Part shown: positions 27,201 to 35,267 of the stretch, in pieces
How the letters are laid out: each line of letters starts with the position of its first letter
Numbering within the stretch: the first letter of the stretch is position 1
Source: Candidatus Cloacimonetes bacterium HGW-Cloacimonetes-1
GTDB taxonomy: Bacteria > Cloacimonadota > Cloacimonadia > Cloacimonadales > Cloacimonadaceae
Assembly (NCBI GenBank): GCA_002841975.1
Contig: PHBQ01000011.1
Location: 1 to 45,454 of the forward strand
Length of the DNA: 45,454 nucleotides
Reading direction: 5' to 3'
The notes under the pieces: model-generated
Database searches by the model: none
What the model was told of the DNA's origin: nothing
The model's input: the letters and a program-made list of their open reading frames with translations, nothing else
Position numbers and translations under genes: made by a program

Positions 27201-29802
27201 TACCATCACCAGAGCCAGTGATGGAATGTTTATCCTGGTCAACGATGGATTTGTCAAAATCAGCGGATACAGTGAAGATGAAGTCGTAGGGAAAACATCG
27301 GTGGAAATGAGTGTCTGGAAACATGTGGAAGACCGTGATTTTGTGGTTTCCGAAGTTACTAAACATGGAGAAGTCCGGAATTTTGAAGCTGACTTTGCCA
27401 TGAAACACAGGGAAATCCGCGGGCTGATGTCTGCCATCATCATAGAAATTGATCACGAGATGTGCATACTATCCATCATACGTGATATTACAGAAAGATA
27501 TCTTACAGATATTCAGATCAAGCAGAGTGAAGTAAAGTTTCGCAATGTTTTCAATAATTCACCACTGGGCAAGTCTATGACTCAAATGAATGGTGAAATG
27601 ATAATCAATAAAGCCTTTTGCGATATTCTGGGATATACGGAAGATGAGCTTCTGAGTAAAAAGTGGACTGAAATTACCCATCCCGAAGACATTGAGGCCA
27701 GCCAAAACTATGTCGAAAAAATGCTTAGCGGTGAGATGGAGCGGGTTAAGTACGAAAAGCGCTATATTCATAAAAATGGCAATGTGGTTTGGGCTGATGT
27801 AAATTCTTCATTGCAAAGAGATTCCGAAGGTAAACCGCAGTATTTTATCACTGCTATCAGCGACATTACCCCCCGAAAATTGGATGCAGAACGTCTCAGG
27901 GAAACCACACAAAGATTGCGTAATGTGATAAACAAAGCGCCCTTTGGAGCACATACATATTTAGTGGATGATGAGGATAATCTTATCTTTTCGAACTTCA
28001 ATCTGTCTGCCAATGAAATTCTCGGATTTGACCATCAACCTTTTATTGGTAAGAAAATCGAAGAAGTGTTTCCCATGCATATCACCAGCGGCATTCCGGA
28101 TATTTACCGGAGAGTAGCGTTAACCGGAGAAGTGTATGAAAATGTGGACTACTATTATCAGGATGACCAAATAAGCGGCGCCTATCAAGTGAGAGCAATC
28201 CAAACAGGGGATAGGCTCATGACGGCTTTCTTTATGGATATCACTGACAGTAAGAAATCTGAAAAAGCCATTTTGGACAATCAGGTAAGGCTGCAAATGT
28301 CTCAAGCCATCGGTCACGTAGGAAGCTGGGAATATGATATGAAAACCAAGCTCATCTGGGGATCACAGGAAGCGCTGAGAATCTATGGTTTCCCACCTGA
28401 CACCAACAGCGTAACTCTGGAACAAGTGGGAGCCTGCCGTCCTTATGATGAAAATATTAGCAGGGCTCTAAGGGACTTGATAGAGCACGATATTCCCTAT
28501 GAAGTGGAGTTTGAATTGCACCCCGCTGATGGCAGCGCTAACAGGTTTGTAGTTTCCAAAGCCGTTCTACTCAAAGACGATACTGGTAAACCGGTTAAGA
28601 TTGCCGGCGTCATACAGGATATCACGGCAAGAAAACAGGCAGAAGAAGAAATCAGACAGAATGTTTCGTTGCTGCGGGCTACTCTGGAATCCACAGCAGA
28701 TGGAATATTGGTGGTGAACCAAGCAGGGAAAGTGACCAGTTTTAACCGCAGTTTTTTGCAAATGTGGAACATACCTCAGGCAGTTATTGACTCCCAAAAT
28801 GACAATCAGGTGTTGGACTATGCACTTAACCAGTTTTCAGACACTGAGGCTTTCTTATCAAGAGTAAGACAACTATATCATGATACAGAGGCAGACAGTT
28901 TTGATATGTTTGAGCTGAAAGATGGACGCATTATTGAACGGTATTCTCAGCCGCAGTGGCTAGATCAAGTAGCGGTGGGTAGAGTCTGGAGCTTTAGGGA
29001 TGTTACGGAGCGCAACAGAGCCGAAGCACAGATCAAAGACTTAAATGAAAATCTGGAACAGAAAGTGATGGAACGTACAGCTCAATTGACTGCAGCTATG
29101 CAGGAACTGGAAGCTTTTTCCTATTCCGTATCGCATGACCTCAGAGCACCTCTCAGGGGGATTGACGGCTGGAGCATGGTTTTATTGGAAGACTATGCTG
29201 ACAAGCTGGATGAACAGGGCATAAACAGCCTGAAGACTATCCGCTCGGAAGCCCAGCATATGGATAAAGTGATTGATGCAATGCTGGACCTGTCAAAAAT
29301 GAGCCGGGGTAAAATGGAATTCCAAAAGACGGACCTCAGCCAGATAGCTGCGAAAGTAGTCAAACGATTGAAAGATTCAGAGCCCTTCAGTCAGGTTGAA
29401 GTACAGATCCAACCCGATTTGACGGACAGTTGTGATTCCAGACTGATTGATGTGGCATTAACCAATTTGTTTAGTAACGCATTCAAATTTACCAAAAACA
29501 CCCCCCAACCCAGAATAGAATTCGGAAGAACAAGCTTAGACGGGATCATGGCTTACTATGTCCAAGATAATGGCATTGGTTTTGATATGAAGTATGTGGG
29601 TAATTTGTTTGGAACATTCCAGCGGCTGCATAAAGAAGCCGATTTTACGGGAACAGGAATAGGACTGGCAACCGTAAAACGCATTGTAAAAAGGCACGGC
29701 GGCAGTGTATGGGCAATATCCGAACCGGATAAACACACAACATTCTATTTTACCTTACAAGACGCGCCCCAAAAGGGTCCCGCTACCGAAAGGGAGGAGT
29801 AA
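24292..29802 (+). CDS. Membrane sensor histidine kinase with eight PAS domains
   Basis: An 1836-residue kinase. I prefer ATG 24292, five bases after GAGG (24283-24286), over the in-frame GTG 24277. The N-terminus has six or seven membrane segments (to about 262). An extracytoplasmic sensing region of about 260 residues follows (264-525), then another membrane helix (about 526-548). Eight PAS-type repeats occupy about 575-1577; two open with the unusual AHVGSW or GHVGSW pattern. The kinase core has SYSVSHDLRAPLRG (phospho-acceptor His1615), the N box NLFSNAFKFTKN (from Asn1725), DNGIGF (Asp1759) and GTGIGLATVKRI. This core is of the phytochrome-like type. No GAF or phytochrome domain is seen. 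The stop overlaps the response regulator start (TAATG). Confidence 0.92.
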   Translation: MKYNFERLWKPVEILISLVIIFVLIGLFNWLNNTWQLMEFAVDYVPMAPTTAITLLLLCICTLYSNSWSHNRVNKRIFNILATLITLYTSWVIILRVLNLGVPWIDRVIAGQQQISNVPIGVMSPVTAFVAILSLLSILAGTTGDQTKRGLRKAGLTISTLIILFCLTVVLSYAAGMPLFFGIRLIPMALFTALAFLFLNIALAIMYGPQSWKQDIFGSLQDDVEYKFGLIRRGTVVTFIILSGVIAGGGYFFLRQAYKDARKTADKELTAIGDLKTEQISNWYQERMLDATHLQQNELVKSLAMDILQGKASAHNIAQLRLWAGNWQRTFGYERFMLYDAMGRELLGEPVLAIEPEADFDSLYTRALRENRIFIKDLHIDRRVKTGAIPGIHMNIWVPISIGGVNPAGVWLIQLDPQHFLYPLIQRWPTFSRSGETLLVRREGKHVIFLNDLRHVNNMAFKYKFDLNTSLALPASMALRGKTGVVEGLDYRNEPVLASIGAVKGTPWHYVVKIDRDEIYLPLKHRIWTIWGFVLLLVIAVALGVGFFERNRDKQWLERQYTLSRERAQYAERIALLTKNANDIILTLDKDCNIIDANQTAIAKYGYTEDELVRLNLNDLRSPDMRDLQSDVDWDSLAKEGKRTETTHITKAGSPLIVEISIHSIVIEGEILQQAIIRDITQRKLAEAALRESDEDLKESQRIAHVGSWHLDLASNKVRWSDELYNMYGFDSSIPPPPYPEHEKLFTAESWERLSTALAGTAEKGTPYELELETVKIDGSNGWMWVYGCTTQDADGKIVGLRGAAQDITERKRAEVTLNTSEKRYRDLLTILDVGVVVHASDTSIIICNAQASELLGLSEEQMRGLLAMDPYWRFIHEDRTPLSIDEYPVIQIAHTKQAVKNFILGVCRPTTDDIVWLSVNGFPMLNAKGEITEIVISFLDITVKREASEAIRQSEERFRKAFIASPDSITITRASDGMFILVNDGFVKISGYSEDEVVGKTSVEMSVWKHVEDRDFVVSEVTKHGEVRNFEADFAMKHREIRGLMSAIIIEIDHEMCILSIIRDITERYLTDIQIKQSEVKFRNVFNNSPLGKSMTQMNGEMIINKAFCDILGYTEDELLSKKWTEITHPEDIEASQNYVEKMLSGEMERVKYEKRYIHKNGNVVWADVNSSLQRDSEGKPQYFITAISDITPRKLDAERLRETTQRLRNVINKAPFGAHTYLVDDEDNLIFSNFNLSANEILGFDHQPFIGKKIEEVFPMHITSGIPDIYRRVALTGEVYENVDYYYQDDQISGAYQVRAIQTGDRLMTAFFMDITDSKKSEKAILDNQVRLQMSQAIGHVGSWEYDMKTKLIWGSQEALRIYGFPPDTNSVTLEQVGACRPYDENISRALRDLIEHDIPYEVEFELHPADGSANRFVVSKAVLLKDDTGKPVKIAGVIQDITARKQAEEEIRQNVSLLRATLESTADGILVVNQAGKVTSFNRSFLQMWNIPQAVIDSQNDNQVLDYALNQFSDTEAFLSRVRQLYHDTEADSFDMFELKDGRIIERYSQPQWLDQVAVGRVWSFRDVTERNRAEAQIKDLNENLEQKVMERTAQLTAAMQELEAFSYSVSHDLRAPLRGIDGWSMVLLEDYADKLDEQGINSLKTIRSEAQHMDKVIDAMLDLSKMSRGKMEFQKTDLSQIAAKVVKRLKDSEPFSQVEVQIQPDLTDSCDSRLIDVALTNLFSNAFKFTKNTPQPRIEFGRTSLDGIMAYYVQDNGIGFDMKYVGNLFGTFQRLHKEADFTGTGIGLATVKRIVKRHGGSVWAISEPDKHTTFYFTLQDAPQKGPATEREE

Positions 29803-30233
29803 TGGATACAAAGACTATTCTCTTGGTGGAAGACAATCCCAGCGATGTCGCACTAACCAAAAGAGCTCTCCTCAAAAGCAGAATCAGTAACAAACTGATT
29901 GTGGCAGAGGATGGCGAAGAAGCTCTGGATTATTTGTTTTGTTCAGGAAAGTATGCAGACAAAGATCCTGATGAATTACCAACAGTCATTTTGCTGGACC
30001 TCCAGCTGCCCAAAATTGATGGCTTGGAAGTGCTCAAACGTATGCGCTTAAACGAAAAGACCAAACGTTTACGGGTGGTGGTTTTGACATCTTCCAAAGA
30101 AGACATTGATGTAGCTTCTGTTTACGATAACGGAGCAAACAGTTATATCCACAAACCGGTGGATTTTGCTCAGTTTGTGGATGCAGTAAAGCATTTGGGA
30201 CTATACTGGCTGGTAATAAACGAACCGGCTTAG
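29802..30233 (+). CDS. Rcp1-like single-domain response regulator
   Basis: A 143-residue receiver domain with no output domain. The acidic pocket is Glu10/Asp11 (LLVEDN), the phospho-acceptor is Asp66 (VILLDLQLPKIDG), and Thr96 and Lys118 (HKPV) complete the site. The insertion with CSGKYADKDPDELP is typical of Rcp1-type regulators that pair with phytochrome-like kinases. It is translationally coupled to the eight-PAS kinase by a TAATG overlap, so the two form a phosphotransfer pair. The downstream target is not visible here. Confidence 0.92.
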   Translation: MDTKTILLVEDNPSDVALTKRALLKSRISNKLIVAEDGEEALDYLFCSGKYADKDPDELPTVILLDLQLPKIDGLEVLKRMRLNEKTKRLRVVVLTSSKEDIDVASVYDNGANSYIHKPVDFAQFVDAVKHLGLYWLVINEPA

Positions 30234-30264
30234 GTCATGTGAAAGGCATAGAATCGCTATCTTT

Positions 30265-30292
30265 GTAACTGCACACGCCTCGTGTGCTTTTT
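30265..30292 (+). terminator. Terminator-like hairpin (23-nt repeat, copy 2)
   Basis: The stem GCACACG-CCT-CGTGTGC (30271-30287) is followed by TTTTT, 31 bases after the response regulator stop. Bases 30265-30287 are identical to 23309-23331, so this repeat may have been adopted as a terminator. Confidence 0.6.
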
Positions 30293-30300
30293 ACGCATAA

Positions 30301-30326
30301 GGGCAGACACACAGGTCTGCCCCTAC
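30301..30326 (-). repeat. REP variant with GTAG foot, copy 1
   Basis: Stem GGGCAGAC/GTCTGCCC (8 bp) around ACACAG, followed by CTAC. On the minus strand it is GTAG foot plus hairpin, the same design as the REP hairpins near the RAYT gene but with a different loop. Confidence 0.75.
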
Positions 30327-30402
30327 TGAAACATCTGTATTCATCCGTATGACTATTGCCCCTACGGATTCCAGTTTCGGTGCTTTGTTTTCGATATTAC
30401 TC

Positions 30403-32796
30403 TTACTCTATCAATGCCACCACTTTATAAAACTTCTGCAAGGCACTCATGTCAGATTCTTGCCAATAGGTATTCACTGTAGCATCTATCGCCACAAAGT
30501 CCCCGTTGGGATCATCGCAAGCCAGTATTCTGTAACCTGTGGCACCCGGAACGGGAGTCCATGATAAACGACCGTTACTCGCCAGCTGTGCCACGGGGGC
30601 AGTCAAAACATCCACTATCCGGACATCATCAATAAACCAGTTTTCATAGCGGTCGTGCATCCCATCCAGAGTCCAACTGATATAGGTGACCGGACTATTC
30701 AGCCCGTTAATTGTTACGCTCACGGCTCCGGAAGCATCTCCGTCGGCACTGGCATGAGACCATGAAGGTGTATACCACGTCACTCCGTCGTAACTATGCT
30801 GGATTTGGGCGGAAACCCCCGAGCCGTTTTCCAGAAAGCTGTGGTTAAAAACCATGTAAAGTGTTGAAACCCCGTCTGTATTCAAGGGGGGAGAAACCAA
30901 GCGGGAAGTGCCGACCTGCCCGATGGGTATTGCCCTCATTTCATAGGGAGCAGCGCCGGCATTACTGGTGGCAGACACTATCCACCGGTTGGAGAACAAC
31001 CCCGTGTAATATTGGATCCAGCCATCCGGCCAGGCATAGGCATCAAAGCTCTCTGTCAGGGGCAGTTCTCGCCGGGGATCTTCCTCTATTTGGAAAGACC
31101 ATACCGGCATAGTTATCGCAGATCCATCGCTATTGGTAGCCTCCACGGTCCAATACCAGATTTCACCATAGTTAAAACTAAGACCTCCCTCAGAAATGGG
31201 ATCGAATAGAGTAGAGCTTATGCCCGGATGATAAAAATCCGAAATGTCGGCTGCGGATTGTGACATGTACACCGCATAGGAGTCCGGCATACCACCCGTT
31301 CCATTCGGGCTCCAGCGCAGGTTAAACCCATCCAGAGGCATGCCCGTCTGTCCATTCCACGGGTGCTCGAGGATTACGGGCTGAGGCGGACCTGTAACTG
31401 GAGGTTCGAACTGGAGCAAGACGTTGGGCCGACGACCGTTCAACCTGCCATTATCGGTCGGTGGAGTATAGTGTGAATACCAGTATTGATGAACGTCTTC
31501 AGTCTCGGTGCTGTAGCGAAATTGAGGGAAAGAATCATCCCCGTACAGTCCATAGTCCGTTTCTACGATAATGATGAGATTATTGCCCGTATATGAAAAC
31601 GGGTTATCGAGATCAAATACGTTCCAGCCCGGGGTATCAAAGGTTTGGACCCCTACCTTCAGCAGTATTGCATCCATGATAAAATCCTCCCAAGGTGTCG
31701 CAGAAAACTCGACGGCTGTAGTCTCTTTGGCATAGATTTTGTATGGAATTTCCGCATCAGTGCTGTAACTATTGTAAACCGCTACTTTTTGCAGAGAGGC
31801 TGCGGTGTGTACAATCTCCGAATCGAAAAACAGCATAGCCGAGCGCTCAAAACCATAGTCCGCACCAAAGGGTTGTCTTTGAGTCGTTAAATCAGTTCCA
31901 ATCGGTACTAAGTCGTTATCGACAGTGACAAAGCTCCATTCCTGACAATCCTCCGCCTCTCCCTCGCTATTGTAGGGAACTATTTTCCAGTTGTATTGCT
32001 GCAGATACTCCAGAGCCGTGGGTGGAGTCCAAGAAGTAACGTCTCCCAAATCTGCAATCAAGGGTGGATTTGAAACTGATCCAAAATACAATTTGTAGCC
32101 CGTGGGTGCACCTCCTCCACTGCTCCAGCTCAAGGTAGGAAATTCTTCCACCCAATCCTGCAGGTCCTGGGGAAAGGTGTTCACCGCCGGGCTCGGTATA
32201 GTACCGGCGGCAGAACTGAAAGTGATGTTGGGTCGCTCATAAGAAAAGTTACCGTTTCCTGTAGGAAAGGAACTACTAGCCACCTTATAGGACGACATCA
32301 TCTCGGGATTGGTAGATGTATAGTGAAAGCCGGGTGCTCCATTGGCATAACTGCCATCCCTGTTTTCCCAGAGAATTTCAATATTCTGAGTGCCGTTCCA
32401 GCTAAAAGGAGTGTCCAGAGTTAGGGTTTTCCACCCGCTTCCGTTCCAGGTGGTATTTGCATTTAAGACGTTTGTGAAACCTGCTGTCCCCGGATAACTC
32501 ATTGCCACTGCCGTGGCAGAGCTGAGACGCATGTAAATCGATTGATTGTTCATTGTAAAATTTACGGGATTGGTGGCTACATCATAGCTGATGGATATGA
32601 TATCCATGGCCGTATTCATCCCCACGGCATTCATTTCGGCAACCGTATAGAGGGACCAACTCCAACCGTACTCGAAGGAACCAAATACCGGCAAAACGCT
32701 GGTAGTTCCGGTTCCGGCACCTATGACAAAAGATTCGGCGGATAATGAGATAATGGCGGTAATCAAAATAAAAATTGCTACTAAATGGCGTTTCAT
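30403..32796 (-). CDS. Secreted adhesin-like multidomain protein
   Basis: A 797-residue exported protein. ATG 32796 is chosen because GGGAG lies just upstream and it opens a signal peptide (MKRHLVAIFILITAIISLSA). The N-terminal part is beta-rich and aromatic. The centre shows two similar fibronectin-like modules: FPQDLQDWVEEFPTLSWSSG with GYKLYFG, and EHPWNGQTGMPLDGFNLRWSPNG with SYAVYMS. A cleaved-adhesin or MAM-like jelly-roll module follows (about 590-740: LTESFDAYAWPDGW, RLVSPPLNTDGVSTLYMVFNHS, NWFIDDVRIV). It ends with a short fibronectin-like tail (LSWTPVPGATGYRILACDD). I see no C-terminal sorting domain. Probably a cell-surface or released protein; the partner is unknown. Confidence 0.75.
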   Translation of the reverse strand: MKRHLVAIFILITAIISLSAESFVIGAGTGTTSVLPVFGSFEYGWSWSLYTVAEMNAVGMNTAMDIISISYDVATNPVNFTMNNQSIYMRLSSATAVAMSYPGTAGFTNVLNANTTWNGSGWKTLTLDTPFSWNGTQNIEILWENRDGSYANGAPGFHYTSTNPEMMSSYKVASSSFPTGNGNFSYERPNITFSSAAGTIPSPAVNTFPQDLQDWVEEFPTLSWSSGGGAPTGYKLYFGSVSNPPLIADLGDVTSWTPPTALEYLQQYNWKIVPYNSEGEAEDCQEWSFVTVDNDLVPIGTDLTTQRQPFGADYGFERSAMLFFDSEIVHTAASLQKVAVYNSYSTDAEIPYKIYAKETTAVEFSATPWEDFIMDAILLKVGVQTFDTPGWNVFDLDNPFSYTGNNLIIIVETDYGLYGDDSFPQFRYSTETEDVHQYWYSHYTPPTDNGRLNGRRPNVLLQFEPPVTGPPQPVILEHPWNGQTGMPLDGFNLRWSPNGTGGMPDSYAVYMSQSAADISDFYHPGISSTLFDPISEGGLSFNYGEIWYWTVEATNSDGSAITMPVWSFQIEEDPRRELPLTESFDAYAWPDGWIQYYTGLFSNRWIVSATSNAGAAPYEMRAIPIGQVGTSRLVSPPLNTDGVSTLYMVFNHSFLENGSGVSAQIQHSYDGVTWYTPSWSHASADGDASGAVSVTINGLNSPVTYISWTLDGMHDRYENWFIDDVRIVDVLTAPVAQLASNGRLSWTPVPGATGYRILACDDPNGDFVAIDATVNTYWQESDMSALQKFYKVVALIE

Positions 32797-33001
32797 GATT
32801 TCTCCCACGCTTGTCTTTCCAAGCTGCCGTTGAAAAACAAATACTAGGCAAGCCTCGTTACTTGTTGTCAAAGCAATCGGTTGCTTTGACGAAACCGTTG
32901 CAAATGTGACATATCCACGATATTATGTCAAGAAGATAATCATCTAATCTCCGGGAAACAATGCTCTGGATCTTAAAGATCAACTCTGTCAACCGCTTGA
33001 A

Positions 33002-33027
33002 GGGCTGACACACAGGTCTGCCTCTAC
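33002..33027 (-). repeat. REP variant, copy 2 (decayed)
   Basis: Matches the copy at 30301-30326 in 24 of 26 positions, including the ACACAG loop and CTAC end. Two substitutions weaken the stem. Confidence 0.7.
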
Positions 33028-33113
33028 GGAGACCATTCAATCATCATTTTTCAGCTTTTCTCCCTTACTGGCACTACGGTACTTTGTAACACATTTGTAG
33101 CCTTTTTGTCATG

Positions 33114-33150
33114 CCCTCACCCCAGCCCTCTCCCAGAGCGGGAGAGGGAG
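33114..33150. repeat. Widespread CCCTCTCCC palindrome
   Basis: CCCTCTCCC (33126-33134) and GGGAGAGGG (33140-33148) form a nine-bp stem around AGAGC, preceded by CCCTCACCCCAG. This motif type occurs in very many unrelated bacteria. Confidence 0.8.
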
Positions 33151-33195
33151 TTCGACGTTGCCGGAGGATGCTGGTCCTCCTAAAAAAAAAGAACT

Positions 33196-33215
33196 CGGAG
33201 CTTCGGCAAGCTCCG
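33196..33215. repeat. CGGAGCTT hairpin, copy 1
   Basis: Eight-bp stem CGGAGCTT/AAGCTCCG around CGGC. The left-hand companion hairpin found in copies 2 and 3 is not recognisable here; an A-rich run precedes it instead. Confidence 0.8.
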
Positions 33216-33378
33216 GTACGAAACTCCGGTCCGCAAACCGGGCATCTGACACAGGATCCCAATTGTGGTACAAAAAAGAACTTGACTGCGAGCGTGAAGA
33301 TGGATAACCTTGTATGTATTGGCTGTTGATAGTGAGCTCCGAAAGCAGCAAAAAGCTCTTATCAATACCGGTTAGCAA

Positions 33379-33816
33379 ATGAACTGGAGTTACACATTGA
33401 AAATACAGACAACAACAGAGCCACGCCGGATCAATAGGGTTTGGCGGATGTTTTATGCTATAGTGGGTCTTTTGGCACTGGGCTTGGCTATTCTGGGGAT
33501 AGTGTTGCCATTACTGCCGACTACTCCATTTCTGCTACTGGCTGCCATCTGCTTTGCCAGAAGTTCTGCCAGTATGTACAATTGGCTGCACACAAACAAA
33601 GTCTTTGGCGCAGAACTCAGCAGCTACCGGAATCGTGAAGGCATACCCTTACGCTTGAAAATCTACACTCTGGTCCTGTTGTGGACTACGATCCTCGGCT
33701 CGATCCTGTTTTTCGTGCCCACCACACACTTGTGGATCAAATTGCTCTTGCTCACCATTGCAATAGGCGTCACGATCCACGTGCTGGCGATCAAAACCTA
33801 TAGCGCTACCCCGTAG
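33379..33816 (+). CDS. YbaN/DUF454-family inner-membrane protein
   Basis: A 145-residue membrane protein. The family pattern is clear: MFYAIVGLLALGLAILGIVLPLLPTTPF followed by LLLAAICFARSS, then NWLHTNKVFGAELSSYRNREGIPLRLK, and two further hydrophobic segments (about 92-108 and 113-131). The function of the family is not well established. Relatives usually begin close to the MFYAIVGLL stretch, so the extra 23 residues from ATG 33379 may be surplus; an in-frame ATG at 33448 is an alternative, but neither has a strong ribosome site. The last two codons before the end (Pro and stop, CCG TAG) coincide with the first six bases of a dispersed repeat. Confidence 0.8.
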   Translation: MNWSYTLKIQTTTEPRRINRVWRMFYAIVGLLALGLAILGIVLPLLPTTPFLLLAAICFARSSASMYNWLHTNKVFGAELSSYRNREGIPLRLKIYTLVLLWTTILGSILFFVPTTHLWIKLLLLTIAIGVTIHVLAIKTYSATP

Positions 33817-33887
33817 TGTAGGATTCCGATCCTACAAAAAGAAAAGACTCGGAGCTTCGGAAAGCTCCGGTACGCAAGCTCCGCTAC
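33811..33887 (+). repeat. Compound two-hairpin repeat, copy 2
   Basis: CCGTAG, then a palindrome (33818-33835: GTAGGAT and ATCCTAC arms), an A-rich link, then the hairpin CGGAGCTT/AAGCTCCG (33850-33869), then AAGCTCCGCTAC. It aligns nearly end to end with 35268-35341. Confidence 0.8.
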
Positions 33888-33917
33888 AAAGCTGTGGGAT
33901 GAAATATATTTGAAATA

Positions 33918-33945
33918 TTGACACGGGATACGGCCTTTGTATTGT
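33918..33945 (+). promoter_or_regulatory. Promoter of the TPR protein gene
   Basis: A perfect TTGACA (33918-33923) is spaced 16 bases from TATTGT (33940-33945). The predicted start of transcription, near 33952, lies downstream of the in-frame start at 33937 and upstream of TTG 33976, supporting the latter. Confidence 0.6.
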
Positions 33946-33965
33946 GTGCTTTATACGCTATTGAG

Positions 33966-33971
33966 AGGAGG
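33966..33971 (+). promoter_or_regulatory. Strong ribosome binding site for a TTG start
   Basis: AGGAGG sits four bases before TTG 33976, the only strong ribosome site near the start of the TPR gene. It decides the choice of a rare TTG start codon. Confidence 0.7.
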
Positions 33972-33975
33972 AACC

Positions 33976-35265
33976 TTGAAATATTCCTTGATTTTTGCAT
34001 TGGCACTGATCTGCCTCAGTCTGAACAGTAAAACCTTTGTCCGGGAATACACCTACAAAGCCGGAGAAGCGGATAGCAAGCTCACGTCCCGGGCAATAGC
34101 CCTGGAACAGGTGAAACGGTTGTTACTGGAAGAAGTCGGTGTTTACATCAAAAGCAGTTTAAGCAGCCAGGAAACGGAGATTAATGGCACAGTTTCAGCC
34201 CTTACCCAAAAAGACATTCAGGTTTTGAGTGCCGGAATTACTCAAACCAAGGTCTTGGAAGAGAAGTGGGACGGAGAATCGTACCGGCTGAAAGCTGAGA
34301 TCCAGCTGGATGAAAAAGACGTACTCCGGCAGTTGGACGACCTGATCAGTAATGAAAAGGGCAAGGAAATCCTGGAACAAAATCGAGCGGCAACCGATGC
34401 AGCTCTGCAAGAGATCGCCAGACTAAAAGCAGAACTGGAACAGGAAAAGGACAAAAATCTACAATCCGCTTTACAAGTGGCATATACCAGTGAAGTGGGG
34501 AAACTGAGCGCTGTGGATTATTACGAAAAGGGTAGATCGTATTTTTTTGGTGATAACAGCAAACTGCCATTGGCTGCAGAATACTTCCGAAAAGCTGTAG
34601 ATGCGGATTCTACTTTTGCTGCTGCCTGGAGAGTATTGGGGCATTGTCACAAAATGGAAAACAACTTGGGATCAGCACTGAAGTGTTTTCAAAAGGCGTA
34701 TGATTTATCGAAAGATCTCGAAATTCTGGTGTTGATTGCGGAGTGTTACTATGATCTGGGCGAGTTTTCCAGGGCAAATGAATATTGTGAGGGTGTGCTG
34801 AAGGTAGATCCTGACAATTTTTCTGCGGTTAACTTTGGTTCCTTGATATATCTCAGTTTACAAGAGTACGATAAAGCGATCGCCTGTTATCTCCGGCTGA
34901 TAGAATTGAATGCCGAGCCTGCTTCGATGTATTCCAGTATCGGTGATGCCTATAGCGAAAAGGGAGATTTTGCTTCTGCCCAGGATTACTACCTGCGGGC
35001 AGTCGAACTGGAGCCCGAAGCATCTTACAACTGGGCATACCTGGCGGTGGCTAGCTTTAACAACGGTGATTTCCAGCAGGCGATCCGCGCTCTGCACAAA
35101 TGTCTGGAGTTTGACACTGAAGAAGCTTGGGCAGAGGAATTGCTGGGCAGAAGTTACGGCATGTTAGCCGACGAAGTAAACAGCAAAAAATACTATCTGT
35201 TGGCTGCCAGGCACGGAAATGAGAGCGCTCAGGACTGGTGCAAATACCGAAATCTCAGCTGGTGA
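33976..35265 (+). CDS. Exported TPR-repeat protein
   Basis: A 429-residue protein starting at TTG, supported by AGGAGG and by a promoter that overlaps the alternative start at 33937. A signal peptide (KYSLIFALALICLSLNSK) leads to an N-terminal domain (about 20-120) with SRAIALEQVKRLLLEEVGVYIKSSL, which resembles the FlgT-N/LPP20-like pattern; that likeness is tentative. A short coiled coil follows (about 123-165, rich in Glu, Lys and Gln). At least six TPR units fill the rest, for example AEYFRKAVDADSTFAAAWRVLGHCHK and DYYLRAVELEPEASYNWAYLAVASFNNGD. It probably scaffolds protein contacts in the periplasm. A compound repeat follows two bases after the stop. Confidence 0.82.
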   Translation: MKYSLIFALALICLSLNSKTFVREYTYKAGEADSKLTSRAIALEQVKRLLLEEVGVYIKSSLSSQETEINGTVSALTQKDIQVLSAGITQTKVLEEKWDGESYRLKAEIQLDEKDVLRQLDDLISNEKGKEILEQNRAATDAALQEIARLKAELEQEKDKNLQSALQVAYTSEVGKLSAVDYYEKGRSYFFGDNSKLPLAAEYFRKAVDADSTFAAAWRVLGHCHKMENNLGSALKCFQKAYDLSKDLEILVLIAECYYDLGEFSRANEYCEGVLKVDPDNFSAVNFGSLIYLSLQEYDKAIACYLRLIELNAEPASMYSSIGDAYSEKGDFASAQDYYLRAVELEPEASYNWAYLAVASFNNGDFQQAIRALHKCLEFDTEEAWAEELLGRSYGMLADEVNSKKYYLLAARHGNESAQDWCKYRNLSW

Positions 35266-35267
35266 AC

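Larger units (their letters stand above)
32797..33378. other. 582-base intergenic region rich in hairpin repeats
   Basis: No credible gene. It holds a decayed REP variant (33002-33027), a CCCTCTCCC/GGGAGAGGG palindrome (33114-33150) and the first CGGAGCTT hairpin (33196-33215). Open frames over these repeats give low-complexity, arginine/proline-rich translations. Confidence 0.65.

Noticed and set aside
33114-33150. CCCTCTCCC palindrome as a novel element
   Set aside because: This repeat type is widespread in unrelated bacteria and commonly gives spurious open frames; it is listed as a repeat only.
33379-33447. Treating the first 23 codons of the DUF454 gene as certain
   Set aside because: Relatives seem to start near the first membrane segment and neither start has a strong ribosome site, so the start remains open.
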